Positions 8,166 through 19,222 of a stretch of 64,000 bases of DNA are shown in pieces. The position numbers and the translations under genes were made by a program. Source of the DNA: Rosistilla oblonga (GTDB lineage: Bacteria > Planctomycetota > Planctomycetia > Pirellulales > Pirellulaceae); contig NZ_CP036292.1 in assembly GCF_007751715.1 (NCBI RefSeq), forward strand, positions 3,224,001 to 3,288,000. The letters run 5' to 3'. Each line of letters starts with the position of its first letter. Position 1 is the first letter of the stretch. The notes under the pieces are model-generated. The model saw only the letters and a program-made list of their open reading frames with translations, had not been told where the DNA came from and did not search any database.

Positions 8166-8725
8166 ACTTCACCCTCCCCAAAACGCAGTTTGAAAGGGGA
8201 GGGTCGAACAAGCGAAGCAAAGTTCGGGGAGGGGCGTCGGCGGCAAATCTCTCAGCGTTTGACGCCTCAGACAGCCCTCCCCGAAAAACTCGCTAGACGC
8301 TTGTTTTCCGACCCTCCCGGGCTGCCGCCGGGCGGGTGAAGTGTTTGGCTGCGCAGCGTGAAACTTCACCCTCCCAAAACGAAATTTAGGAGAGGGTCGA
8401 ACGAGCGAAGCGAAGTTCGGGGAGGGGCGTCGGCGGCAAATCTCCCAGCGTTTGACGCCTCAGACAGGCCTCCCCGAAAAACTCGCTAGACGCTTGTTTT
8501 ACGATCCTCCCGGCTGCCGCCGGGCGGGTGAAGTGTTTGGCTGCGCAGCGCGACACTTCACCCTCCCCAAAACGAAGTTTAGGGGAGGGTCGAACGAGCG
8601 AAGCGAAGTTCGGGGAGGGGCGTCCCGCCGCAAATCACGTCACGTTTGACACCTCAGACAGGCCTCCCCGAAAAACTCGCTAGACGCTTGTTTTCCGACC
8701 CTCCGAGCTGCCGCCTGGCGGGTGA
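8166..8725. repeat. Three tandem copies of a ~195-base REP-like hairpin unit
   Basis: Units begin at 8166, 8363 and 8555 with ACTTCACCCTCC and are nearly identical; the third decays after about 8725. Each unit has two nested palindromes. In the first copy ACCCTCCCC (8171-8179) pairs with GGGGAGGGT (8196-8204), and TTCGGGGAGGG (8223-8233) pairs with CCCTCCCCGAA (8275-8285). A third GC-rich element (CTGCCGCCGGGCGGG) closes the unit. Short open frames run through the array but carry no protein-like signal. The remainder of the 8056-8839 gap shows nothing else. Confidence 0.85.
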
Positions 8726-8839
8726 AGCTGGCATGAACTCAGAGAGAAGCGTTTCGCCGACGAAGCGTCTGTTATCATGGGCTCTCCCACCTATGAAAAA
8801 CTTTCCGCGAATCCCTCCTTTCGAAAGGCCTATCCTGCC

Positions 8840-10165
8840 ATGCTGCATCGACGACAACTTTTGGGCTCCCTTGGCACTGCGGCGCTGTTGACCGCTGGAC
8901 TTCGCAATACGGCGCTGTCGGCTGACGATGCAAGCGATCCGGTTGCTGAACTCTCGACGCGTTTGAATCCCAGCATCCAAGCGGCTCGCGAGGCGGGGCT
9001 GAAGATTCTTAAACCATCGCCGGCGGAACTCGACCGCGGGCTGCGATTGCACGCCGAATCGATCGTCTTCGATTCTTATGGTTTCTCACCGCGAGCGGCT
9101 GTCGATGGCGATGCGATCGCTGCGGCGATCGAGGCGGGGGCGTCGCACGACCAGGTCAAGGACATGCGAGAAGAGATGTCGATGACGCGGTACGTCAGCG
9201 ATCCCGTCGAGCAGCAGGAGTATCGCGACGCGTGGCGCGCCTCGGGCGTGACTTGCGTTTTTCAGAACGCTGGCGAAGAGGGACAGGATCCGCTGCGACT
9301 GATGCGGCGACTGTCGCGGTTCACCTATGCAACGGATCTGATGCGTGGGTTCGTCAGCAAAGCCGCGGTCCCTGGCGATGTGGAGACCGCCAAACGCGAA
9401 GGACGCCACTGTCTCTACCTGACCGGCAACGGTGTGCCACTGAGGCAGCAATGGGAATCGATCCCCGACGAACTCCGCTACATGCAGGTCTTCTATCACC
9501 TGGGGATCCGGATGATGCACCTGACCTATCAGCGACGCAACATGATCGGCGACGGTTGCGGTGAGAAGAGCGATGCCGGGCTCAGCGACTTCGGCCACGC
9601 GGCGATCGCTGAAATGAATCGCTTGGGGATCATCCCCGATTGTGCCCACAGCGGTTGGAAGACGAGTCTCGAAGCGGCGCAGTCCTCTTCGCGGCCGATG
9701 GTCGCCAGCCACAGCACATGCGGCGCGATCCATCCACACATTCGCAGCAAACCCGATGAAGTGATTCGGGCGATCGTCGACACCGGCGGTTACATCGGGA
9801 TCTGTTGTATTCCCAGATACCTTCGCGGCAGCGGTGATATCACCGCGATGTTGGACCACATCGACTATGCTGTCAAAAAATTTGGTCCCGATGCGGTCGC
9901 GATCGGGACCGATGTCGCTTACAACTCGCAGAATGCGGGGCGTGAGCTAGCTAAGCTGCCGCGGATGTCGAAGCAATATCAGCCGTTTCGATCGCTGTGG
10001 CCGGCGGACGATTACAAAACGCTGCCGGGAGCTGCCCAAAGCATCGCCTGGACCAATTGGCCGCTGTTCACCGTCGGCTTGGTGCAGCGTGGGCACAGCG
10101 ACGAAGTGATTCGCAAAATCATCGGCGGCAACGTGATGCGGGTGATCAACGCTTCGATGACTTAA
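8840..10165 (+). CDS. M19 membrane-dipeptidase-like Tat-exported protein, altered metal site
   Basis: The ATG at 8840 gives 441 residues beginning MLHRRQLLGSLGTAALL, a twin-arginine-type signal. The body follows the M19 renal-dipeptidase fold: GIRMMHLTYQRRNMIGDGC, LGIIPDCAHSG with H270, MVASHST with H291, and AIGTDVAYN. The usual N-terminal DGHxD is DSYGF (residues 78-82), and the bridging-Glu segment reads LTGNGVPL instead of xxxEGxH. Three of the five usual zinc ligands are thus missing while both second-site histidines remain. It may bind one metal or have lost dipeptidase activity. It follows the repeat array directly, so its promoter may lie in the last repeat. Confidence 0.8.
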   Translation: MLHRRQLLGSLGTAALLTAGLRNTALSADDASDPVAELSTRLNPSIQAAREAGLKILKPSPAELDRGLRLHAESIVFDSYGFSPRAAVDGDAIAAAIEAGASHDQVKDMREEMSMTRYVSDPVEQQEYRDAWRASGVTCVFQNAGEEGQDPLRLMRRLSRFTYATDLMRGFVSKAAVPGDVETAKREGRHCLYLTGNGVPLRQQWESIPDELRYMQVFYHLGIRMMHLTYQRRNMIGDGCGEKSDAGLSDFGHAAIAEMNRLGIIPDCAHSGWKTSLEAAQSSSRPMVASHSTCGAIHPHIRSKPDEVIRAIVDTGGYIGICCIPRYLRGSGDITAMLDHIDYAVKKFGPDAVAIGTDVAYNSQNAGRELAKLPRMSKQYQPFRSLWPADDYKTLPGAAQSIAWTNWPLFTVGLVQRGHSDEVIRKIIGGNVMRVINASMT

Positions 10166-10428
10166 ACGATTGGGTAACTGAGTCCGCTGATTTCATACAG
10201 CTGCCGCGGCGACTGGTCGATACTACACCTCGACGGCCAGTAGCCATTGCGGCATCGCAGTGGATGCAACTAAGCAGCAAGTTTTTTGTTTTAACCGCGT
10301 GGGCATTGCCCCGCGTTCTTTGAGCCGCACGCGGCCCGATGGGCTCGCGGTTAAACGAAAAAATACAATACAACCTGCTTATAGGGTCGTCTCGCAGCGG
10401 TGATCTTTGAAGCCTGAGGTGTTTGTCT

Positions 10429-11337
10429 ATGTCGTGCGATGTTCGGAACCGGAACGTATCTTCGTTGCTGGCCGGATTGCTAGCGGTTGCCGCGATCCAT
10501 TGCAGCGGATGCCGCGTGTTGGCTCCCGTTCCGATCCACGTCGAGAGTCAGCAGATGGCTCCCGAATTGGTCGATTCGAAATCACCGCAAGTCGAAATTG
10601 GCCGGCCGCAACCGATCATCGACGGGATCGGCTGGGTCGTTGGCATTCCCGACAAGATCCTGCTGTGGGATCGACGAATCGATCGGCACAAGATCTCCGA
10701 AGAGACGATCGATTCGACAGTCGATTATTTGCAGGCGAACAACCTGCCGCATATCAAGGTCCGCGCGAACCAATACAATCCGCTGGACGATTGGCATCGG
10801 CTGACGCAGAACAAAACCGTCGCTTGGCCTTGGCGGTATTCGTTGGGGGCGCTGTCAGTCGCCGGCGAAACGATCTTCCCTGGCCGAATCATCGGCGGCG
10901 ATCACTTCAATCCGTTCACCCAGACGATCCATCTGTACAGCGACGTCCCTGCGGTCGCGCTGCACGAAGCCGCTCACGCCAAAGACTTTACGCGGCGGAC
11001 CTACCAGGGAACCTATGCCGCCGCCTATCTGTTTGTTCCACTGTGGCACGAGACCCTCGCGTCGCAAGACGTCTTTGCGTTCCTGGAAGAACGCGAGGAC
11101 CGGGCTGGGCTTGTCGAAGCGAATCGCATCCTTTATCCCGCCTACGGCACCTACGTCGGCAGTACGGTCGGCAACTTCTTTCCCGCCTACTCCGCACCGC
11201 TCTATTACACCGGCGTGATCGTCGGTCACATCAACGGTCGGATGCTCAACCGGGAACTGGAGCAACAGATGCCTGCGGGACTCGTGGCAGTCAACGAACC
11301 GGTGCCGTCACAGCCGAGCGAAACCGAATCGTTTTAA
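10429..11337 (+). CDS. Probable lipoprotein with HExxH zinc-protease-like motif
   Basis: 302 residues from the ATG at 10429; a TTG two codons earlier is also possible. The N-terminus MSCDVRNRNVSSLLAGLLAVAAIHCSGC is a signal peptide with Cys residues placed as in a lipobox. The motif VALHEAAHAKDF (HExxH) occurs mid-protein, with a later conserved Glu in LEEREDRAGLVEANRI. This suggests a gluzincin-like metallopeptidase active outside the cytoplasm. I do not recognise the exact family; similar proteins of unknown function are expected in planctomycetes. The final part contains a hydrophobic Gly/Tyr-rich stretch. It faces the convergent cbb3 operon with 65 bp between. Confidence 0.6.
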   Translation: MSCDVRNRNVSSLLAGLLAVAAIHCSGCRVLAPVPIHVESQQMAPELVDSKSPQVEIGRPQPIIDGIGWVVGIPDKILLWDRRIDRHKISEETIDSTVDYLQANNLPHIKVRANQYNPLDDWHRLTQNKTVAWPWRYSLGALSVAGETIFPGRIIGGDHFNPFTQTIHLYSDVPAVALHEAAHAKDFTRRTYQGTYAAAYLFVPLWHETLASQDVFAFLEEREDRAGLVEANRILYPAYGTYVGSTVGNFFPAYSAPLYYTGVIVGHINGRMLNRELEQQMPAGLVAVNEPVPSQPSETESF

Positions 11338-11341
11338 GTCT

Positions 11342-11365
11342 GTAGGTGGCGCTGCGCTTACCTAC
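11342..11365. terminator. Possible intergenic hairpin between convergent genes
   Basis: GTAGGT (11342-11347) and ACCTAC (11360-11365) are perfect inverted repeats in the short gap between two converging genes. No T-run follows on either strand, so an intrinsic terminator is only possible. It could equally be a short interspersed repeat. Confidence 0.3.
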
Positions 11366-11402
11366 GGCTACCGTCTCAAGATCCCTCGGGGATATTCCGA
11401 TT

Positions 11403-12233
11403 TCACTTCGTCTCGTCGGCATCTTCTGCCGGCGGAGTGACTTGGCAACAGGGCAGCGGCGTTTTAGCTATCGCTTGGATCTGAGCGTCGATGTCGTCGT
11501 TGTTTTCTGCAGACGCTTCAACGGAAGCTTGCAGCGACGTCAGCGAACCGAGGTTGGCGAAGCCGCGCCCCGAAGCGGTGTAGCAACCGCCGACGACCAA
11601 CATCACCGCGGCAAATGCAGGGATCGCCATCGTGAAGCGTCGCGATAGAAACTGGGTTCCGGCAACCAGAGCGACCAAGGCGGGAACGGTTCCAATCCAG
11701 AAGGCGATCATCACGACAGGCCCCATCGTCAGGCTGCCCGTTCCCGCGGCGACGAGTGCGAACAGGTAAAGCCATCCGCAGGGCAGCAGCGTCGTCAACA
11801 GACCGGTCGCCAATGCGCGGCCTGGCAGTGGCAGCCGGAAGACATACGGACGCAGCCGAACCAACAGACCGCCGATTCGGGACGGCGTCGGCCCTTCGGT
11901 CGCGTCACTTTTCCGAGGGGCGATGATCGAGATCAAGCGATGGATGCCGATCAGGATCATGATCGCGCCGACGACGCGAGCGGCGAGCAATTGGTATCCC
12001 ATCGCCGCTCCGCCGAAATCGATCAGACTGCCGATCGCCCCGGCGATCAGGCCAGCCAATGCATATGTGATCAAGCGTCCGATGTGATACAACGCGCCGG
12101 CGGTCATCACTCGCCGCCGCGAGACGTTTTCGCTGGCACCGCTGGCCCAGATCGCCAACGGTCCGCACATCCCCACGCAGTGCATGCTGCCCAGCAGGCT
12201 GGCGGTGACGATCGCGGTCGCAAGAATCCACAT
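11403..12233 (-). CDS. SafE/TauE-like membrane protein of the cbb3 operon
   Basis: A 276-residue integral membrane protein with about six hydrophobic helices. It starts MWILATAIVTASLLGSMHCVGMCGP, and the SMHCxGMCGP motif is diagnostic of the sulfite-exporter/TauE-SafE-like family often found beside cbb3 oxidase assembly genes. The paired Cys and the His suggest metal (probably copper) handling for oxidase assembly. It is the last gene of the operon, 6 bp after ccoH. A soluble C-terminal tail ends in LPCCQVTPPAEDADETK, with a further CC pair. The copper role is inferred from context. Confidence 0.8.
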   Translation of the reverse strand: MWILATAIVTASLLGSMHCVGMCGPLAIWASGASENVSRRRVMTAGALYHIGRLITYALAGLIAGAIGSLIDFGGAAMGYQLLAARVVGAIMILIGIHRLISIIAPRKSDATEGPTPSRIGGLLVRLRPYVFRLPLPGRALATGLLTTLLPCGWLYLFALVAAGTGSLTMGPVVMIAFWIGTVPALVALVAGTQFLSRRFTMAIPAFAAVMLVVGGCYTASGRGFANLGSLTSLQASVEASAENNDDIDAQIQAIAKTPLPCCQVTPPAEDADETK

Positions 12234-12239
12234 CGCAGA

Positions 12240-12770
12240 TCAATCCCGTTCGAGAGTTCGTTGTACAGTGATCCGTTGGTCGTCGTGGCGGATGTTCAAA
12301 TCGACCTGCCACAGTCCACTGCGCTCCATCGGCGCCAAGACTTGGTATTCCGCATCGCCAACCGGCTGCATGTCGACCGTTTGCACTTCGGCCGCGCGGG
12401 CGTGATGGTAGATGTCCGCGGAGACCTGCAGATCATCGATCGGTTTTCCATCGGCGTCGGCGATCGAAACCTGAACCGCTCGCATCCCGCGTCCGTCGGC
12501 GACGTTGGAGACATCCAAGTCGACAGTCCAGCCGAGTCGCTTCGCCGCGGTTCGCTCGCTGTGGATCTGGTCCCAGTTGAGGGCCGCCTGATGGTAATTG
12601 GGGACGATCGCCGCCGAAGCGTCTCCCGTCGCCAGTTTGATCGCGACGCCACCGATCACCAATTGCAGCCCCAACAAGGCCACAACTAATGAAACCCAGA
12701 ACCACTTCGCTTTGCGTTCGGCGATCTGTTGTTCGTTGCGTTGCGCGACCGTCGCCTGGTGATTACTCAT
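12240..12770 (-). CDS. ccoH: FixH/CcoH-like cbb3 oxidase assembly protein
   Basis: 176 residues with a single N-terminal membrane helix (FWVSLVVALLGLQLVIGGVAI) followed by a periplasmic domain with a beta-rich pattern typical of FixH (GWTVDLDVSNV, RGMRAVQVSIADADGKPI, YQVLAPMERSGLWQVDLNI). FixH/CcoH is a structural or assembly factor for the cbb3 oxidase. Its start overlaps the stop of ccoG by 4 bp (ATGA), so translation is coupled. Identification rests on topology and position more than on an invariant motif. Confidence 0.8.
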   Translation of the reverse strand: MSNHQATVAQRNEQQIAERKAKWFWVSLVVALLGLQLVIGGVAIKLATGDASAAIVPNYHQAALNWDQIHSERTAAKRLGWTVDLDVSNVADGRGMRAVQVSIADADGKPIDDLQVSADIYHHARAAEVQTVDMQPVGDAEYQVLAPMERSGLWQVDLNIRHDDQRITVQRTLERD

Positions 12771-14203
12771 TGTCGTGGTCCTAACAGATTGAATTGCACG
12801 GTCTTGCTGGCGTCTTTACTGCTGGTCACTTCCAGCGTGGCGGGTTGGTTTCCCGTGCCAAAGGTCAGGCTGCCACTGAACTCGGTCGCGACCGGCACCA
12901 GCGACGTTCCGCCCGGTTCGAGCGTGAGCCCCGTCGGATCGATCACCTTCAGTTGGACATTCGCCGGCTCGGCGACTTGCAACGCATAGGTCTGCTTTTC
13001 GTCGGTTCGATTGACCAAGCGAATCGTAAAACTGTTGGAGATCCGGCCGCGAGCGACTGTCGTGAACGGAGCCCCTTTGCCACGAAGGACCCGCGTGTCG
13101 AAGGTCGTTTTCGTCGACAAGGCATAGGCGAAGCCCGACAGCACGGCGGTCAGGATCAATGGGTAGATGATCGTTCGGGGGCGGAACCGCCGCCGCGGTT
13201 TGCCCGCGATCCCGTCTTGGGAACCGTAGCGAATCAGACCGCGCGGGCTGCCGACGCGATCCATTACGTCATCGCAGGCGTCGATGCACTGGGTGCAGTT
13301 GATGCACTCCATCTGCAAACCGTCGCGAATATCGATCCCCGTCGGGCAGACGACGACGCAGCGGTTGCAATCGACACAGTCGCCCCCGTTATCCTCGGCA
13401 CGGTGTTTGCCCTTTTTTCGTGGCTCGCCACGGACCGGGTCGTAGGTCACGATCAACGATTGTTCGTCCAGCATGACCGACTGGAAACGCCCGTAAGGAC
13501 ATGCGATCAGACACATCTGTTCACGGAAGATCAGAAAATCGAACAGCATCAAACCGGTCGTTGCGGCCATCACCAGGAACGCCGCTGGATGGTCGATGGG
13601 CGAACTCTGGATCCACTGGCTCAATCGTTCCGTGCCGACAAAGTAGGCGAGGAACGTATGCGCTAGAAACATGCTCAACAGAACATAGACCGCCACACGG
13701 GCAACTTGTTTCACGCCCGTGAGTGGCTTCTTGGCGTGGCCGCCGCGTCCTGTAGTCCCATCGAACAGCCGATCGATCGGGCGGAATAGGTATTCCATGT
13801 AGACGGTTTGCGGGCAGGCCCAACCGCACCATGCGCGGCCGGCGATCGCGGTGATCAGCACGATCCCGAACATCACGCTCAGCATCAATAATGCCAGCAA
13901 CATCGTGTCGGTCGGCAGGAAGGTCCTGCCAAAAATCGTGAACTGTCGCGCCGGGATGTCCATCAGGATCAGCGGCTTGCCGGCGACTCGCAGGTGCGGG
14001 ACCGCAACAAAGACGACCATCAAGATGTAGGCGACGACGCGACGTTTTCGCCACCAGCCGCCGGTCGCCAGGTGAGGCATCAACCAACGGCGGCTGCCAT
14101 CGCGGCGGAGTGTGCTGAGCACGTCGTCATCGTCGTGCGACGTTCCCGCTGCGCCATGTGCAGCGGCGTGAGGAAGAACGGGAAGCGAGCGTTTGTCGTT
14201 CAT
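12767..14203 (-). CDS. ccoG: CcoG/FixG/RdxA polyferredoxin for cbb3 assembly
   Basis: 478 residues. The N-terminal half has membrane helices (VAYILMVVFVAVPHL, LALLMLSVMFGIVLITAI) and WCGWACPQTVYMEYLFRPIDR, a CcoG signature. Two ferredoxin-type 4Fe-4S motifs follow, CVDCNRCVVVCPTGIDIRDG and CINCTQCIDACD. Another membrane helix and a C-terminal Ig-like FixG domain (residues about 370-478) complete the usual architecture and length. CcoG is thought to reduce copper for insertion into the cbb3 active site. It lies 114 bp after ccoP and overlaps ccoH. Confidence 0.93.
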   Translation of the reverse strand: MNDKRSLPVLPHAAAHGAAGTSHDDDDVLSTLRRDGSRRWLMPHLATGGWWRKRRVVAYILMVVFVAVPHLRVAGKPLILMDIPARQFTIFGRTFLPTDTMLLALLMLSVMFGIVLITAIAGRAWCGWACPQTVYMEYLFRPIDRLFDGTTGRGGHAKKPLTGVKQVARVAVYVLLSMFLAHTFLAYFVGTERLSQWIQSSPIDHPAAFLVMAATTGLMLFDFLIFREQMCLIACPYGRFQSVMLDEQSLIVTYDPVRGEPRKKGKHRAEDNGGDCVDCNRCVVVCPTGIDIRDGLQMECINCTQCIDACDDVMDRVGSPRGLIRYGSQDGIAGKPRRRFRPRTIIYPLILTAVLSGFAYALSTKTTFDTRVLRGKGAPFTTVARGRISNSFTIRLVNRTDEKQTYALQVAEPANVQLKVIDPTGLTLEPGGTSLVPVATEFSGSLTFGTGNQPATLEVTSSKDASKTVQFNLLGPRQ

Positions 14204-14317
14204 GAGGAACTTACAGTCATCGCAGCCGGTTGGCGTGCGATGCCGATGCCCTGCAGTGTTAGATTCCGATTTAAAAAGTAAACGTTTGGTAGTTTGCAGT
14301 CGGCGATGGTCGTCGCG

Positions 14318-14920
14318 CTAGGGCGTCGCTTCTTTTTCAGGTTCCGGCGGTGCTTCGGGCCATGGCGGAATTTCGCGTCCGTCGGGACCTTTGCCCCCTT
14401 CGACGTTTTCACCACGCAGCGAAGCGACGTAAGCCGAGACCAAGACGATCTCGTTCGGATGCAACCGAGTTTTCCAAGCCGGCATCGCATTGCCGCCAGC
14501 GCCGTTGGTGACGACCTTGGCGATGTCTTCGACGTTCTGGATGTACTTGAAATATTCGTCGGTCAGGTTCGGACCGACCATTCCTTCGCCGTTGCGTCCG
14601 TGGCACGAGATGCAGTTCGTCTTGAAGATGACCTCACCAACACGGACCCAGTTTTTCTTGTGGCTGTAGCGAACGATCGTTTCCGCATTCGGCTCAAGAT
14701 CGCCGATCTCAGCGAACTGCAGACGGGTGTTTTCGGCTAACGCGACATCATAGATATCGTGAACCGAGCGGCCTTCGGCACCGCCGTGGTAGAAGACCCA
14801 GTACATGGGGCTGAAGGCGATCGACGCGACGAACAACCACTTCCACCAACCGGGCAGCGGGTTGTCGTATTCTTCGATGCCATCGTAGCTGTGATCGAGC
14901 TTGTGATTGTTATCGGTCAT
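14318..14920 (-). CDS. ccoP: CcoP subunit of cbb3 oxidase, mono-heme form
   Basis: 200 residues. The N-terminus (DGIEEYDNPLPGWWKWLFVASIAFS) is the standard CcoP start with one membrane helix. There is one c-heme site, CISCHGRNGEGMVGPNL, with Met in AMPAWKTRL as the likely second ligand. Classical CcoP is about 300 residues with two hemes, so this version lacks one cytochrome domain. The tail is Pro/Glu-rich (PPWPEAPPEPEKEATP). It overlaps ccoQ by 11 bp. It should carry electrons from periplasmic donors to the CcoO heme. Confidence 0.92.
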   Translation of the reverse strand: MTDNNHKLDHSYDGIEEYDNPLPGWWKWLFVASIAFSPMYWVFYHGGAEGRSVHDIYDVALAENTRLQFAEIGDLEPNAETIVRYSHKKNWVRVGEVIFKTNCISCHGRNGEGMVGPNLTDEYFKYIQNVEDIAKVVTNGAGGNAMPAWKTRLHPNEIVLVSAYVASLRGENVEGGKGPDGREIPPWPEAPPEPEKEATP

Positions 14921-15092
14921 AACGTGGGTCCTCCACCTTGTCGCTCAACGGGATCGATGCGAAGCGGTCGGTTGCATTGCGGCTGAGCCGCATCGTGCCG
15001 TAGACCATGACCGCAAACGCGGCGACAAACAGTCCCAACGCGATTTCGGCACAGTTGGAATAATCGAGTGCGGAAACAAGGTCTCTGATCAT
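14910..15092 (-). CDS. ccoQ: CcoQ small subunit of cbb3 oxidase
   Basis: A 60-residue protein with one membrane helix (IALGLFVAAFAVMVYGTM) and a charged C-terminal tail (SDKVEDPRYDR). Size, topology and position between ccoNO and ccoP fit CcoQ/FixQ, which stabilises the complex. The end overlaps the ccoP start by 11 bp. Confidence 0.8.
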   Translation of the reverse strand: MIRDLVSALDYSNCAEIALGLFVAAFAVMVYGTMRLSRNATDRFASIPLSDKVEDPRYDR

Positions 15093-15154
15093 TTCGATGT
15101 CTCAGATTTTGCAGTGATTGCGATTCATTGATTTCACGTCGTGCGACGCGGAGA

Positions 15155-17518
<2,364 letters not shown>

Positions 17519-17707
17519 AGCCGAACAACTTCTCTAACGGTGAGTTCTTGCATACAGAGAGATGCGAGCGCGATAGCCACGCGTCGCAGACCATAGTTTC
17601 AGATATTGTGAAGCGTCATTCAACTGCAAAAGAGAGCGGCTAATCGTCACGCCTGCGACACAATGGTCTCATCCAACGATCAATCCGCCCGCAGATCGCG
17701 CTTCCGT

Positions 17708-18000
17708 TTCATACCAGCACGCAGCGCAAGCAAGTGATTAAAACGGTATCACTCTTGCGAGCACGCAACCCAAACAAGTGAAAACGCTGCGTTTTTGCGA
17801 GCACGAAGCGCAAGCGAGTGCCGCAATGAAACGGCATTCACTCGCTCGCCCTTCGTGCTCGTATCTCCAGCGCGGCCGAAGAGGTCGATGCGCAAACCGG
17901 CGGTAAGGTTGCCCCGGTTTGCGTAGCTTGCCCGACGAGATTCCAACCGGCATGACGCGAGCGAGAGACGCATTTCGAATCACTCGCTCGTGCTTCGTGA
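17708..18000. repeat. Degenerate repeat cluster with a strong hairpin downstream of bioB
   Basis: A ~23-base element (core CGAGCACGAAGCGCAAGCGAG) occurs in direct form near 17708, 17755 and 17798-17820, and inverted at 17839-17861 and 17981-18000. The copies at 17798-17820 and 17839-17861 face each other across 18 bases and can form a long hairpin that might end the bioB transcript. Long near-palindromic open frames on the minus strand here are repeat artefacts. The rest of the 17519-18019 gap, just upstream of ccoNO, has no other visible feature. Confidence 0.6.
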
Positions 18001-18019
18001 CCGCAATTGATCGCGCGGG

Positions 18020-19042
18020 TTACGACGTGACGGTTTCTTCGTTGATCGTGACTTCGAAACCGAGATCGCGGATCATGTCGTAATCGGCCTGCGGCGGTTG
18101 ACCCTGCGTGGTCAGGTAATCGCCGACGAACATCGAATTGGCAGCGTACAGCCCCAGCGGTTGCAGCGATCGCAGATGGATTTCACGGCCGCCGGAGATC
18201 CGCAGTTCGCGGTCGGGATTGACGAAGCGGAACATCGCCAATGCCTTCAGGCAATAGGCGGGTGTAAGTTGATCGTTCCCTTCCAGCGGCGTGCCATCGA
18301 CGGCATTCAGGAAGTTCAGCGGAATCGATTCGACTTTCAGTTCTCGCAACTCCATCGCCATGTCGACGACGTCCTCGTCGGCCTCTCCCATTCCGATGAT
18401 CCCACCGCTGCACAGCTCCATCCCCGCGTTGCGGACATGGTGCAGGGTCTCCTTGCGATCGGCAAAGGTGTGCGTGGTGCAGATCTCTTTGTAATGGTTT
18501 TCGCTGGTGTTCAGGTTGTGGTTGACGCGGTCGACGCCAGCTGCCTTCAGCCGCTGAGCGTGCTCTTCGGTCAACAACCCTAGGCAAGCACAGATCTTCA
18601 GATCGTACTTCGCTTTGATCTCCGGCACGATCGTCTCGACAGCCTTCATCTCGCGCTCGTTGGGACCGCGAGCGGAGATTACCAAGCAGTACGTTTTTGC
18701 TTGGCGTTCGGCAGCGACGCGAGCCGCATCCATCAGCTTTTCGCGGTTGAGGATCGTGTACTTCTCGACCGGTGCGTTGGAGATCTTCGACTGCGAGCAG
18801 TAGCCGCAATCCTCGGGGCACAGACCGCTCTTGGCGTTCATCAAAAAATACAGCTGCACGGTGTTGCCGTGGTATCGATGGCGGATCCGGTAGGCGGCCG
18901 CCAAGATATCGAGCACCTGAGTGTCGTCAGCCCGCAGAATCGACAGCGCCTCGTCGCGTCCGATCGACTCCCCCGCCAACACGCGGTCAGCCAATCCATG
19001 CCAAGTCCCAGTCGCTACGTCTTGCATCGTTTTCGAAATCAT
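18020..19042 (-). CDS. bioB: Biotin synthase
   Basis: 340 residues with the radical-SAM triad C75-x3-C79-x2-C82 (CPEDCGYC), preceded by FLMNAKSG as in BioB. Other family motifs include DRVNHNLNTSE, CSGGIIGMGE, IPLNFLNAVDGTPLEG and the late SGGREIHLR segment with the Arg that binds the auxiliary 2Fe-2S cluster. It inserts sulfur into dethiobiotin using SAM. The length is normal. It lies 180 bp after sixA on the same strand, so it may end a tilS-sixA-bioB transcript. No other biotin gene is in the window. Confidence 0.96.
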   Translation of the reverse strand: MISKTMQDVATGTWHGLADRVLAGESIGRDEALSILRADDTQVLDILAAAYRIRHRYHGNTVQLYFLMNAKSGLCPEDCGYCSQSKISNAPVEKYTILNREKLMDAARVAAERQAKTYCLVISARGPNEREMKAVETIVPEIKAKYDLKICACLGLLTEEHAQRLKAAGVDRVNHNLNTSENHYKEICTTHTFADRKETLHHVRNAGMELCSGGIIGMGEADEDVVDMAMELRELKVESIPLNFLNAVDGTPLEGNDQLTPAYCLKALAMFRFVNPDRELRISGGREIHLRSLQPLGLYAANSMFVGDYLTTQGQPPQADYDMIRDLGFEVTINEETVTS

Positions 19043-19222
19043 TTAGGCCAACAGCAAAAAGCGTTTCAAAGAAAAAGCCCCCGCTGCACCGCAGTCGAGG
19101 TCGCTATGATAGGCCTGATGTTATAAAGCTTTCCCGCCTGCGGGCAAACTGGTTACCCGGAACAAATCCCGCCGCACGATTCCGCGACGGTGCCGTTTGC
19201 CCCCGCCAACGCAAAAACTTGC

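Noticed and set aside
8452-8891. Open frames across the 8.2-8.7 kb repeats
   Set aside because: Successive copies encode the same peptide fragments (LARRLF..PP) only because the DNA is repeated. No start signal or family supports them.
17738-17983. Minus-strand open frames of 74-81 codons after bioB
   Set aside because: They lie across the inverted repeats and have no ribosome-binding site or motif.
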